Shown one piece after another: positions 17,112 through 25,447 of a stretch of DNA of 47,230 bases (position 1 is the first letter of the stretch; each line of letters starts with the position of its first letter). The notes beneath the pieces were generated by a model, which searched no databases, was not told where the DNA came from, and saw nothing but the letters and a program-made list of their open reading frames with translations. The position numbers were made by a program, and so were the translations under genes. The DNA is from an uncultured Collinsella sp. GTDB lineage: Bacteria > Actinomycetota > Coriobacteriia > Coriobacteriales > Coriobacteriaceae. The stretch lies in the NCBI GenBank assembly GCA_900544225.1, contig UQUD01000004.1, forward strand, positions 1 through 47,230, read 5' to 3'.

Positions 17112-18455
17112 ATGAGCGAACCCCTGCGCACCGTGAACGTCGGTCTGATCGGTCTGGGAACCGTCGGCGGCGGCGTGGCCCGTCTGATCAAGAGCCACCA
17201 CGATGAGTACCTGGCAGCCTACGGCATCGACCTTAAGCTGACCCGCGCCTGCGCGCTTGCTTGGGAGCAGGCCGAGGCGGCAGGCATTGAGCGCGAGGCC
17301 TTTACGAGTGACTGGCACGACGTCGTCACCGACCCCGCCGTCGACATCGTCGTCGAGCTCATCGGCGGCGAACATCCCGCAACCGAGATCTTCACCACTG
17401 CCTTTGAGCACGGCAAGCACGTCGTCTCTGCCAACAAGGCCCTGCTGGGCCGTCACGTCGAGACGCTTGCCGAGAAGGCACGCGCGTGCGGCGTGCAGAT
17501 TAAGTGCGAGGCCAGCTGCGGCGGCGGCATCCCCATCGTGAGCACGCTTGAGCATGACCTGGTGGGCAACAAGATCCTGACCATCGCCGGCATCCTTAAC
17601 GGCACCACCAACTACATCCTGTCGCGCATGGACGCCGAGGGCGCCGATTACGCCGACGTGCTCGCCGACGCACAGGCTAAGGGCTATGCCGAGGCCGACC
17701 CGTCCGCCGACGTCGACGGCTTCGACGCCGCCAGCAAGACGGCGATCCTCGCTTCCATCGGCTTTGGCACCCGCGTTACCACCGACGATGTGTACCAGCA
17801 GGGTATCCGTACCATCGGTGCCGAGGACATCGCCCAGGCCCGTGAGCTCGGCTACACCATTAAGCTGCTCGGCATCGCCCGCAACACCGACGCCGGCGTC
17901 GACGTCCGTGTGCATCCCACGCTGATCCCCGCCGACCACATGCTTGCCAAGGTCAACGGCGCCATGAACGCTGTCTACGTGGTGGGCGACGCCGTGGGCG
18001 AGACCATGTTCTACGGTGCCGGCGCAGGCTCCTTCCCCACCGCGAGCGCCGTCGTGGGCGATATCCTGTCGCTCTCCGAGCAGATCAGCCGCGGCGTGGC
18101 TCCGCTGCCCGAGATTGAGCCCTATGGTCACAACCTCGCCTTTAAGCCCATGGACGAGCTCCAGACCAAGTACTATGTGCGCCTGAAGGTCGCCGACCGC
18201 GTGGGCGCCCTGTCCGAGACGGTCGATATCTTTGCCAAGCACAACATCTCGATCTCGCTCATCAACCAGGTCGAGGACGGCAAGTCGGGCGTCAGCGATG
18301 CCTGCTCGGTCATCTTCCTAACGCACCGCGCGCTCGAGAAGGACGTCCAGGCTGCCGCCGCCGAGCTTGCCAGCGTCGACTGCGTGGCCGAGGTCGCCAA
18401 CGTCCTGCGCATCGAGGACGTCGAGGCCTGGACAGAAGGCGTCATGGCCAACTAG
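17112..18455 (+). CDS. hom: homoserine dehydrogenase
   Basis: A 447-residue NAD(P)H-dependent homoserine dehydrogenase, converting aspartate semialdehyde to homoserine on the way to threonine, methionine and isoleucine. The nucleotide-binding motif GLIGLGTVGGGV is at residues 8-19, SANKALL follows near residue 106, the family signature GGGIPIV is near 139, and GTTNYILSRM with the aspartate-rich YADVLADAQAKGYAEADPSADVDG follows. The C-terminus carries an ACT domain (RVGALSETVDIFAKHNISI), which usually mediates threonine feedback inhibition. GGAG lies 7-10 nt before the ATG. It is a single-gene unit followed by a terminator and divergent from the liv operon. Confidence 0.97.
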   Translation: MSEPLRTVNVGLIGLGTVGGGVARLIKSHHDEYLAAYGIDLKLTRACALAWEQAEAAGIEREAFTSDWHDVVTDPAVDIVVELIGGEHPATEIFTTAFEHGKHVVSANKALLGRHVETLAEKARACGVQIKCEASCGGGIPIVSTLEHDLVGNKILTIAGILNGTTNYILSRMDAEGADYADVLADAQAKGYAEADPSADVDGFDAASKTAILASIGFGTRVTTDDVYQQGIRTIGAEDIAQARELGYTIKLLGIARNTDAGVDVRVHPTLIPADHMLAKVNGAMNAVYVVGDAVGETMFYGAGAGSFPTASAVVGDILSLSEQISRGVAPLPEIEPYGHNLAFKPMDELQTKYYVRLKVADRVGALSETVDIFAKHNISISLINQVEDGKSGVSDACSVIFLTHRALEKDVQAAAAELASVDCVAEVANVLRIEDVEAWTEGVMAN

Positions 18456-18490
18456 TCCACTACTTCGAACCTCAACGAAGCCCAACGCAA

Positions 18491-18529
18491 AAGGCGCGCT
18501 GTCTGCATCAACCGCAGGCAGCGCGCCTT
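18491..18529 (+). terminator. terminator after hom
   Basis: 16-bp stem with one mismatch (18491-18506 and 18514-18529, core AAGGCGCGCTG) and 7-nt loop, followed by TTGTTCT. It is 35 nt downstream of the hom stop. Confidence 0.75.
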
Positions 18530-18548
18530 GTTCTGCTTGCAGGGGAAG

Positions 18549-18714
18549 CTGCGTCCCGGTATTTCAGCTCAGAACGGGGCGCAGTTTCCCTCAGGGCCTT
18601 CTTTCAGAAACTATGTCCCATTCTGGGCGCGGATTCTGGGACACGCTTTCCGTAACGGGCCTCTCGCGGAAAGCGCGTCCCACTCTGGACGCGGATTCTG
18701 GGATGCATTTTCCG
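18549..18714. repeat. cluster of GCGTCCC palindromic repeats
   Basis: Two 38-nt units at 18615-18652 and 18677-18714 match at about 32 of 38 positions; both contain CGCGGATTCTGGGA. Between them GCTTTCCG (18645-18652) and CGGAAAGC (18667-18674) form an inverted repeat. A more diverged unit, GCGTCCC ... GGGGCGC, lies at about 18551-18582. The cluster fills the convergent spacer between hom and the antiporter gene and ends 12 nt before the antiporter stop codon. Confidence 0.6.
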
Positions 18715-18726
18715 CGACGGCGTTGG

Positions 18727-20289
18727 CTACCTGCCGTCGTCGTCCTGGGCTTCATCGCGCGCATAGAGCTCCAGCATGCGGCGGCGGTATTCGCGCACGG
18801 CGAGCTTGGCGCGCTCCAGGCGACGGCGTTCGAGCGGGGTGAGCTTGCCGGGGTCGATCTCGTCGCCGTAAGTCTTATCGGCAAGCAGGTGCGCCGCGTC
18901 CACGATGCGGGCATCGATGTGGTCGCTCGCTGCCTCGGCGGAAAAACGCTCGGCAATCGTATCGAGCGTAGGCAGGCCCTCGAATACGCGACCATGGCCA
19001 TGCGAAGTCAGCAGCTCATGCTCGCGCGCGAGCAAGCTCGCTAGGTCGTGATGGGCGCGCAGGATGTCGAGCGCATCGGATGGATGCTCGGCAACCTCTG
19101 CCACGGCGGCGACCGGCGCAGCATCCACCACGCGGTAGAAGAGCTGTGCGAGCAGCGGCATCAAGAACACTGTGATGGCACCGGCGGCAACCATGACCGA
19201 CGCAATATCTTGCGACAGCGCGCCCGCGTTGACGGCAACACTCGTCACGGCAACGATGATCGGCAGGGCCGTGGTGCAGTACAGGGCCACGGTAATACGA
19301 CCATACGCCGACACATCGCGCGTCGCAGGACAAATGCTCATAGAGATGAGAATGGGCACGGCGCGAATGATCAGCAACGCCACGATAAAGCCTGCGAGCA
19401 GCCCGGGGCGCGACGCCACGGCCGTCAGGTCGATCTTTGCGCCCGATACGGTAAAGAATACCGGAATCAAAAAGCCGTAGGCCAGGCCATCGAGCTTGGT
19501 CTCGAGCGTATGGTTGCCCTCGGGGATGATATAGCGCAGGACAAAGCCGGCGGCAAAAGAACCCAACACGATGTCGAGATCAAAGACAGCCGAGAACGCC
19601 ACGAGTGTGACCAGGATGAGCACCGTCAGGCGCACGAAGGTCTGCGACGTGGTATCGGCGCGTTCCTCGACAAACGCAAAGAAGCGGCTGCCGACGCGCT
19701 TGGAGCGGCTTGGGACCACGGCCAGCAACACGCAAACCACCGCAAACAAGCCAAGGATTACGAGCGTTTGGATGCCAGTGCGGGCAGACAGCAGCACCGA
19801 CATGGCGAGCACAGGGCCGAGCTCGCCCCAGGTGCCATACGCGAGAATCGAGTCGCCCACACGCGTGCCAGTGAGCGAGCGCTCACGCATGATGGGCACG
19901 AGCGTGCCGAGCGCCGTCGAAGTGAGGGCAAGCGTCACGGCGATACCGTCGAAATGACTGACTGAGAACCACGGGGTAAAGCGCACGGCAAGCCAGGCGA
20001 TACCAAACGTGACGACCCACGTCGCCAAGCCGTAGCGCCCCTCGACGCCCGTGATGCTCTTGGGGTCGATCTCAAAGCCGGCAAGCAGGAACAAAAAGGC
20101 CAGGCCGAGCTCGGACACGAGCGAGACCTCGGCATCTACATGGATAATGTCGAGCATATGGGGTCCCAGCACCGCGCCAAACACGAGCAAAAAGACCGTC
20201 TCGGGAACGGGTTTCCCGGGAATCGCCGAGGCGATAAAAGGACTCGCAAAGGCCACGAGTGCGATGATGGCGAGCGAAACGAATGCCAT
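18727..20289 (-). CDS. Kef/CPA2-type cation:proton antiporter
   Basis: A 520-residue membrane protein of the monovalent cation:proton antiporter-2 family. About twelve hydrophobic spans fill residues 1-390; recognisable blocks are GLAFLFLLAGFEIDP, ALTSTALGTLVPIM and GSFAAGFVLRYI, with the family pattern of polar breaks within helices. The remaining 120 residues are a hydrophilic, charged C-terminal tail with no TrkA-N or TrkA-C domain I can recognise. It exchanges K+ or Na+ for protons for pH or ion homeostasis. GAAAGG precedes the ATG. It stands alone, divergent from purL with a 184-nt spacer. Confidence 0.88.
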   Translation of the reverse strand: MAFVSLAIIALVAFASPFIASAIPGKPVPETVFLLVFGAVLGPHMLDIIHVDAEVSLVSELGLAFLFLLAGFEIDPKSITGVEGRYGLATWVVTFGIAWLAVRFTPWFSVSHFDGIAVTLALTSTALGTLVPIMRERSLTGTRVGDSILAYGTWGELGPVLAMSVLLSARTGIQTLVILGLFAVVCVLLAVVPSRSKRVGSRFFAFVEERADTTSQTFVRLTVLILVTLVAFSAVFDLDIVLGSFAAGFVLRYIIPEGNHTLETKLDGLAYGFLIPVFFTVSGAKIDLTAVASRPGLLAGFIVALLIIRAVPILISMSICPATRDVSAYGRITVALYCTTALPIIVAVTSVAVNAGALSQDIASVMVAAGAITVFLMPLLAQLFYRVVDAAPVAAVAEVAEHPSDALDILRAHHDLASLLAREHELLTSHGHGRVFEGLPTLDTIAERFSAEAASDHIDARIVDAAHLLADKTYGDEIDPGKLTPLERRRLERAKLAVREYRRRMLELYARDEAQDDDGR

Positions 20290-20358
20290 GTGATGCCTTT
20301 CTCTTGTTTGCGCTTCACTGTAGCACCCTCGCCGTCCTCAACGCGCCGCGAGCTGTCG

Positions 20359-20473
20359 TATCATAGTGAGGTTTACAAACATGTGGCTCAAGGCGACCGC
20401 GAGGCTTGCCCCGTAAACCGACCGCTGCCGCATACCGTACCGTACGCCCAACCGATCAGGAAGGCAGGAACCA
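20359..20473 (+). promoter_or_regulatory. purL promoter and structured leader with 11-codon uORF
   Basis: A -10-like TATCAT (20359-20364) is followed by GGTTTAC (20370-20376), which is perfectly complementary to GTAAACC (20413-20419). Inside this stem is an 11-codon ORF, ATG at 20381 to TAA at 20414-20416 (MWLKATARLAP), with GTGAGG 10 nt upstream. If the -10 is used, transcription would start very near the left arm of the stem. The sequence does not match a purine, PRPP or ZTP riboswitch consensus that I can recall, so regulation is only suggested. Confidence 0.3.
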
Positions 20474-23400
20474 ATGGTCTCTCGTATCTACGTGGAGAAG
20501 AAACCCGGGTTCGACGTCGAGGCTCAGCAGCTCAAGGGCGAGCTGACCGAAATTCTCGGCATCAAGGGCATCGAGGCCCTGAGGATCATCAACCGCTACG
20601 ACGTCGAGGGCATCGACGAGGAGCTTTTCCGCTCCTGCGTGCCGACCGTCTTTAGCGAGCCCCAGGTCGATGTGACCTACGACGAGCTCCCCGCAAGCGA
20701 TGGCGCCGTCTTTGCCGTCGAATTCCTGCCTGGCCAGTTTGACCAGCGCGCCGACTCCGCCAGCGAGTGCGTGCAGCTCATCAGCCAGGGCGAGCGCCCC
20801 GCCGTGCGCTCCGCCAAGGTCTATATGATCTCGGGCACTCTGGACGAAGCCGCCATCGATGCCGTCAAGCACTACGTGGTGAACCCCGTCGAGGCGCGCA
20901 TCGCCTCGCTCGACCTGCCCGAGACGCTGTACATGGAGACCCCCGAGCCCCAGCCCGTCGAGGTGCTCGACGGTTTCCGCGAGCTCGATGAGGCCGGCCT
21001 TGCGGCTTTTATCGCCGAGCGCGGTCTTGCCATGGACGAGGCGGACATCGCCTTCTGCCAGCAGTACTTCCGCGATGAGGATCGCGACCCCACCATCACC
21101 GAGATCCGCGTGATCGACACCTATTGGTCCGACCACTGCCGCCACACCACCTTCGGCACCGTCCTGGACGACGTGACAATCGACGACGCCGTGGTGCAGC
21201 AAGCCTTCGACCGCTACATGGAGATGCGCCACGAGCTCGGTCGCGACGCCAAGCCCGTCTGCCTCATGGACATGGGCACCATCGGCGCCAAGTACCTTAA
21301 GAAGTCCGGCGTCATGACCGATGTCGATGAGTCCGAGGAGATCAACGCCTGCACCGTCAAGGTGAAGGTCGATGTCGACGGCGAGGACCAGGACTGGCTG
21401 TTCCTCTTTAAGAACGAGACCCACAACCACCCGACCGAGATCGAGCCCTTCGGCGGTGCCGCCACCTGCGTGGGCGGCGCTATCCGCGACCCGCTCTCGG
21501 GCCGCAGCTATGTGTACCAGGCCATGCGCGTCACCGGCGCCGGCGACCCCACCGTCCCGGTTTCCGAGACGCTCGAGGGCAAGCTGCCGCAGCGCAAGCT
21601 CGTGACCACCGCTGCCGCCGGCTACTCCAGCTACGGCAACCAGATCGGCCTTGCCACCGGTCAGGTTAATGAACTCTATCACCCCGGTTACGTGGCCAAG
21701 CGCATGGAAGTTGGCGCCGTCGTGGGCGCCACCCCGGCAAACCACGTTCGTCGCGAGTGCCCCGCCCCCACCGACAAGATCATCCTGCTGGGTGGTCGCA
21801 CCGGCCGTGACGGCATCGGTGGCGCCACCGGCTCCTCAAAGACCCAGAACACCGAGCCCATCGAGACCTCGGGTGCCGAGGTCCAGAAGGGCAACGCCCC
21901 GGTCGAGCGCAAGCTGCAGCGTCTGTTCCGCCGCGGCGACGCCTGCCGTCTGATCAAGCGCTGCAACGACTTTGGCGCCGGCGGCGTCTCGGTCGCCGTG
22001 GGTGAGCTTGCCGACGGCCTGTATGTCGACCTTGACACCGTGACCAAGAAGTACGACGGCCTGGATGGCACCGAGCTCGCCATTTCCGAGTCCCAGGAGC
22101 GCATGGCTTGCGCCGTCGCCGACGGTGACGTCGAGGAGTTCATGGGCTACGCCGCCGAGGAGAACCTGGAGGCAACCGTTATCGCCGAGGTTACCGCCGA
22201 GCCGCGCATGCGCATGGCATGGAACGGCGTCGCCATCGTCGATCTATCCCGCGAGTTCCTCAACTCCAACGGTGCACCCAAGCACCAGGTCGCCCACGTC
22301 TGCGCCCGCAGCGTGTGGCAGCCCAGCTGGGCCGGCACCACACTTGCCGAGCGCATGACCTCGCTCGTCACCGATCTTAACGTCGCCTCCAACAAGGGCC
22401 TTTCCGAGCGCTTCGACTCCACCATCGGTGCCGCAACCGTGCTTATGCCTTTTGGCGGCAAGACGCAGCTCACCCCGAGCTCGGCCATGGTCGCCAAGTT
22501 CCCCGTGGACGGCGAGACCACCACGGCAAGCGCTATGGCATGGGGCTTCAACCCCTACCTGATGGAAGCCGACCAGTTTGCGGGCGCCTACCTGTCCGTG
22601 GTCGAGTCCATCGCCAAGCTCGTGGCTGCCGGCTTTGAGCACAAGCGCGCCTACCTCTCCTTCCAGGAGTACTTCGAGCGCCTGCGCACCGAGGCAGAGC
22701 GCTGGGGCAAGCCCATGGCAGCCGTCCTGGGCGCTCTCATGGCCCAAGTCGACCTGGGTGCCGGCGCCATCGGCGGCAAGGATTCCATGAGCGGCTCGTT
22801 TGAGGACGAGGCCGGCGAGCTCAACGTTCCGCCCACCCTGATCAGCTTCGCTGTTGCCGTGGGCCGTGCCGCCCGTGCCGTCTCACCCGAGTTCAAGGGC
22901 CTGACGCATCGCGTCGTGCGTATCGCCCCCGCCACCTATGGCGAGGACTACCGCCCCGACGCCCAGCAGCTGCTCGCCGCGTTTGATGCCGTCGAGGCGC
23001 TCACCGCCACCGGTGACGCCCTGGCCGTCTCCACGCCCGGCTACGGCTGCGGCGCCGAAAGCCTCTTTAAGATGTGCGTCGGCAACCAGATCGGTATCGA
23101 GCTTGCCGAGGATGTGGACGTGGAGAGCCTCTTCACCCCGCTCTATGGCAGCTTTATCGTCGAGCTCGCCGAGGATGCCGAGCTGCCCGAGGTCGCCGAC
23201 GGCGTTGTCGTCGAGCCCCTGGGCACCACCGTCGAGGGCTATGTCATCGACACCGGCTCCGAGGTCATCGAGCTCTCCGAGCTCCAGGAGGCCTGGGAGA
23301 GCGGCATCGAGGGCGTCTTTGCCTACCGCAGCGCCGACGAGACCCCCGAGGTCGAGACCATCGACTTCCGTGCCAAGGACATCCACGTGTACAGCGGCGC

Positions 23401-24220
23401 CAAGATCGCCCGTCCGCGCGTGATCATCCCCGTGTTCCCCGGCAACAACTGTGAGTACGACAGCGCACGTGCCTTCCGCGCAGCCGGTGCCGAAGCCGAC
23501 ACCTTCGTGATCAACAACCTCACGCCCGAGGCCGTCGCCGAGAGCACCCACGAGCTTGCCCGCCGCATCCGTGCAAGCCAGATCATCATGATCCCCGGCG
23601 GCTTCTCGGGTGGCGACGAGCCCGATGGCTCCGCCAAGTTCATCACGGCGTTCTTCCGCGCTCCCGAGGTCACCGAGGCAGTCCGCGACCTGCTCAAGGC
23701 CCGCGACGGCCTGATGCTGGGCATCTGCAACGGCTTCCAGGCCCTGATCAAGCTCGGTCTGGTGCCCTACGGCGACATCGTCGACGCCACGCCTGATGCG
23801 CCCACGCTTACGTTCAACACCATCGGTCGCCATCAGAGCCGTCTGGTGCGCACCCGTATCTCGTCCAACCTGTCCCCGTGGCTGTCGCAGTGCAGCCTGG
23901 ACGACCCCTACACCGTCGCCATCAGCCACGGCGAGGGCCGCTTTGTCGCCAACGACGAAGTGCTCGCCCAGCTGATCGGCAACGGCCAGGTCGCCACGCA
24001 GTACGTGGGCGAGGACGGCAAGCCCAGCATGGACCTTTCCGTCAACCCCAACGGCTCCGCACTCGCCATCGAGGGCATCACGAGCCCCGACGGCCGCGTC
24101 CTGGGCAAGATGGGCCATGCCGAGCGTCGCGGCAACAGCCTGTACCGCAACGTGCCCGAGCATGTCCCCGGCGATAAGTTCATGCCGATCTTTGAGAGCG
24201 GCGTGGCCTACTTCGCTTAA
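20474..24220 (+). CDS. purL: phosphoribosylformylglycinamidine synthase PurL (large, with glutaminase domain)
   Basis: A 1,248-residue single-chain FGAM synthase performing the ATP- and glutamine-dependent fourth step of purine synthesis. Order: N-terminal PurS-like region, two AIR-synthase-like halves with the ATP segment SDHCRHTTF and FKNETHNHPTEIEPFGGAATCVGG near residues 310-335, and a C-terminal class I glutaminase with PGGFSGGDEP, the nucleophile Cys in GICNGFQALIKLG (about residue 1085) and HGEGRF. Its N-terminal sequence resembles the clade II PurL of Clostridia and Coriobacteriia rather than the E. coli type or the split PurS/PurQ/PurL type (family knowledge). AGGAAGG/CAGGA precedes the ATG. 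It is a single-gene unit ended by a strong terminator. Confidence 0.96.
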   Translation: MVSRIYVEKKPGFDVEAQQLKGELTEILGIKGIEALRIINRYDVEGIDEELFRSCVPTVFSEPQVDVTYDELPASDGAVFAVEFLPGQFDQRADSASECVQLISQGERPAVRSAKVYMISGTLDEAAIDAVKHYVVNPVEARIASLDLPETLYMETPEPQPVEVLDGFRELDEAGLAAFIAERGLAMDEADIAFCQQYFRDEDRDPTITEIRVIDTYWSDHCRHTTFGTVLDDVTIDDAVVQQAFDRYMEMRHELGRDAKPVCLMDMGTIGAKYLKKSGVMTDVDESEEINACTVKVKVDVDGEDQDWLFLFKNETHNHPTEIEPFGGAATCVGGAIRDPLSGRSYVYQAMRVTGAGDPTVPVSETLEGKLPQRKLVTTAAAGYSSYGNQIGLATGQVNELYHPGYVAKRMEVGAVVGATPANHVRRECPAPTDKIILLGGRTGRDGIGGATGSSKTQNTEPIETSGAEVQKGNAPVERKLQRLFRRGDACRLIKRCNDFGAGGVSVAVGELADGLYVDLDTVTKKYDGLDGTELAISESQERMACAVADGDVEEFMGYAAEENLEATVIAEVTAEPRMRMAWNGVAIVDLSREFLNSNGAPKHQVAHVCARSVWQPSWAGTTLAERMTSLVTDLNVASNKGLSERFDSTIGAATVLMPFGGKTQLTPSSAMVAKFPVDGETTTASAMAWGFNPYLMEADQFAGAYLSVVESIAKLVAAGFEHKRAYLSFQEYFERLRTEAERWGKPMAAVLGALMAQVDLGAGAIGGKDSMSGSFEDEAGELNVPPTLISFAVAVGRAARAVSPEFKGLTHRVVRIAPATYGEDYRPDAQQLLAAFDAVEALTATGDALAVSTPGYGCGAESLFKMCVGNQIGIELAEDVDVESLFTPLYGSFIVELAEDAELPEVADGVVVEPLGTTVEGYVIDTGSEVIELSELQEAWESGIEGVFAYRSADETPEVETIDFRAKDIHVYSGAKIARPRVIIPVFPGNNCEYDSARAFRAAGAEADTFVINNLTPEAVAESTHELARRIRASQIIMIPGGFSGGDEPDGSAKFITAFFRAPEVTEAVRDLLKARDGLMLGICNGFQALIKLGLVPYGDIVDATPDAPTLTFNTIGRHQSRLVRTRISSNLSPWLSQCSLDDPYTVAISHGEGRFVANDEVLAQLIGNGQVATQYVGEDGKPSMDLSVNPNGSALAIEGITSPDGRVLGKMGHAERRGNSLYRNVPEHVPGDKFMPIFESGVAYFA

Positions 24221-24258
24221 ACCTTTCCCATCGGGTACAATCCCCTCGGGTAACAACA

Positions 24259-24294
24259 CCCGCCACCGGCACCCCCGGTGGCGGGTTCTTTTTT
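24259..24294 (+). terminator. intrinsic terminator after purL
   Basis: Perfect 11-bp GC stem (CCCGCCACCGG, 24259-24269; partner 24275-24285), 5-nt loop, then TTCTTTTTT. It is 38 nt after the purL stop and 28 nt before the next start. Confidence 0.92.
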
Positions 24295-24321
24295 GCTTTG
24301 CGCGTATAGGAGAAGGACATC

Positions 24322-25257
24322 ATGGAAAGCCGCAAGCCGTATCTCGCCACCCTGCCCGGACTCATCCTGGGCTGTCTTGTTTGCTGTGCACTCTGGGGAT
24401 CGGCCTTTCCCTGCATCAAGATCGGCTACGCGCTCTTTGGCATCCCAGCGCACGATAGCGCTTCGCAGCTGCTCTTTGCAGGTTTACGCTTTACGCTTGC
24501 CGGCATGCTGGTCATTGTTGGCATGAGCGTGGCCCAGCGCCGACCGCTCGTTCCGCAAGCGCGCGATATCAAGCCCATCTGCATCTTGTCGCTCTTCCAG
24601 ACTATCGGGCAGTACTTCTTTTTCTACCTGGGCCTCTCGCGCGCCAGCGCCATGTCGAGCTCCATCATCGAGGCCAGCGCCAACTTCCTCGCAATCCTCT
24701 TTGCCGCCCTGGCATTTCACACCGAGAAGCTCAATGCGGCCAAAGTGCTCGGCTGCGTACTGGGCTTTGCCGGCGTCGCGCTCGTCAACCTTTCGGGCGC
24801 GGACGGCACCTTTGGCTTTACGCTCGACGGCGAGGGTTTTATCCTAGCCTCCACCGTCGCGGGTGCCCTTTCGACCTGCCTGATCGGTATCTTCTCGCGC
24901 GAGCACGACGGCGTCTTGCTTGCCGGGTGGCAGTTTTTAGTCGGTGGCGTGGTCCTTACCGCCATCGGGTTTTTGATGGGCGGCACGTTGTCCCCCACCG
25001 AAATCGCCCCCGCCATCGCGCTCATCATCTACATGGCGCTTATCTCCGCGGTCGCCTACTCGCTGTGGTCGCGCCTGCTTGCCGTCAACCCCGTCAGCCG
25101 CGTCTCGGTCTTTGGGTTTATGAACCCCGTCTTTGGTGTGCTGCTGAGCGCGCTGCTGCTCGGCGAGGGCGCTGGCACGAGCCCCATTACCGTCATCGTT
25201 GCCCTGCTGTTGGTCTGCGGCGGCATCATCATCGTCAACAAACCCAAAAAAGCCTAG
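24322..25257 (+). CDS. EamA/DMT family transporter
   Basis: A 311-residue ten-span drug/metabolite-type permease with two EamA halves: the first has CALWGSAFPCIKIGYALF near the N-terminus, and the second contains the SAVAYSLWSRLL and PVFGVLLSALLLGE segments near the C-terminus. Such proteins export amino acids or metabolites; the substrate is not predictable. AGGAGAAGGA lies upstream of the ATG. It begins just after the purL terminator and is followed by a bidirectional terminator, so it is probably transcribed alone. Confidence 0.88.
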   Translation: MESRKPYLATLPGLILGCLVCCALWGSAFPCIKIGYALFGIPAHDSASQLLFAGLRFTLAGMLVIVGMSVAQRRPLVPQARDIKPICILSLFQTIGQYFFFYLGLSRASAMSSSIIEASANFLAILFAALAFHTEKLNAAKVLGCVLGFAGVALVNLSGADGTFGFTLDGEGFILASTVAGALSTCLIGIFSREHDGVLLAGWQFLVGGVVLTAIGFLMGGTLSPTEIAPAIALIIYMALISAVAYSLWSRLLAVNPVSRVSVFGFMNPVFGVLLSALLLGEGAGTSPITVIVALLLVCGGIIIVNKPKKA

Positions 25258-25404
25258 CGAGCTCACCTTTTTAAAGAGGGCGTTCGCACACTTTAGCTCA
25301 ATGGAGCACACTGATTCTCGTTGATTTCGTACCGAGCCGCGGCGGCAGACGCTCGTCTTGCCGCACCGCGCCTGGGCGTTATGGCCGGTGGCCCCCGCAA
25401 ACGC

Positions 25405-25446
25405 AAAAAGGGCGCACGACCATCGCAACGGTCGTGCGCCCTTTTT
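25405..25446. terminator. bidirectional terminator between EamA and GGDEF genes
   Basis: Perfect 17-bp stem (25405-25421 and 25430-25446, core GGGCGCACGACC) flanked by A5 and T6 tracts, giving a T tract on both strands between convergent genes. The preceding 150 nt show nothing recognisable. Confidence 0.92.
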
Positions 25447-25447
25447 T

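Noticed and set aside
18615..18714. CRISPR-like array
   Set aside because: Only two clear units plus one diverged, repeats are imperfect palindromes with a 24-nt spacer, and no cas genes are present.
20370..20473. Known purine, PRPP, ZTP or THF riboswitch before purL
   Set aside because: None of the conserved core strings I can recall for these classes is present.
22883..24259. 458-residue minus-strand frame opposite purL
   Set aside because: Shadow of the strongly supported purL; similar antisense frames occur opposite rel (3184-4353), recJ (5542-6732) and livJ2 (15893-17080).
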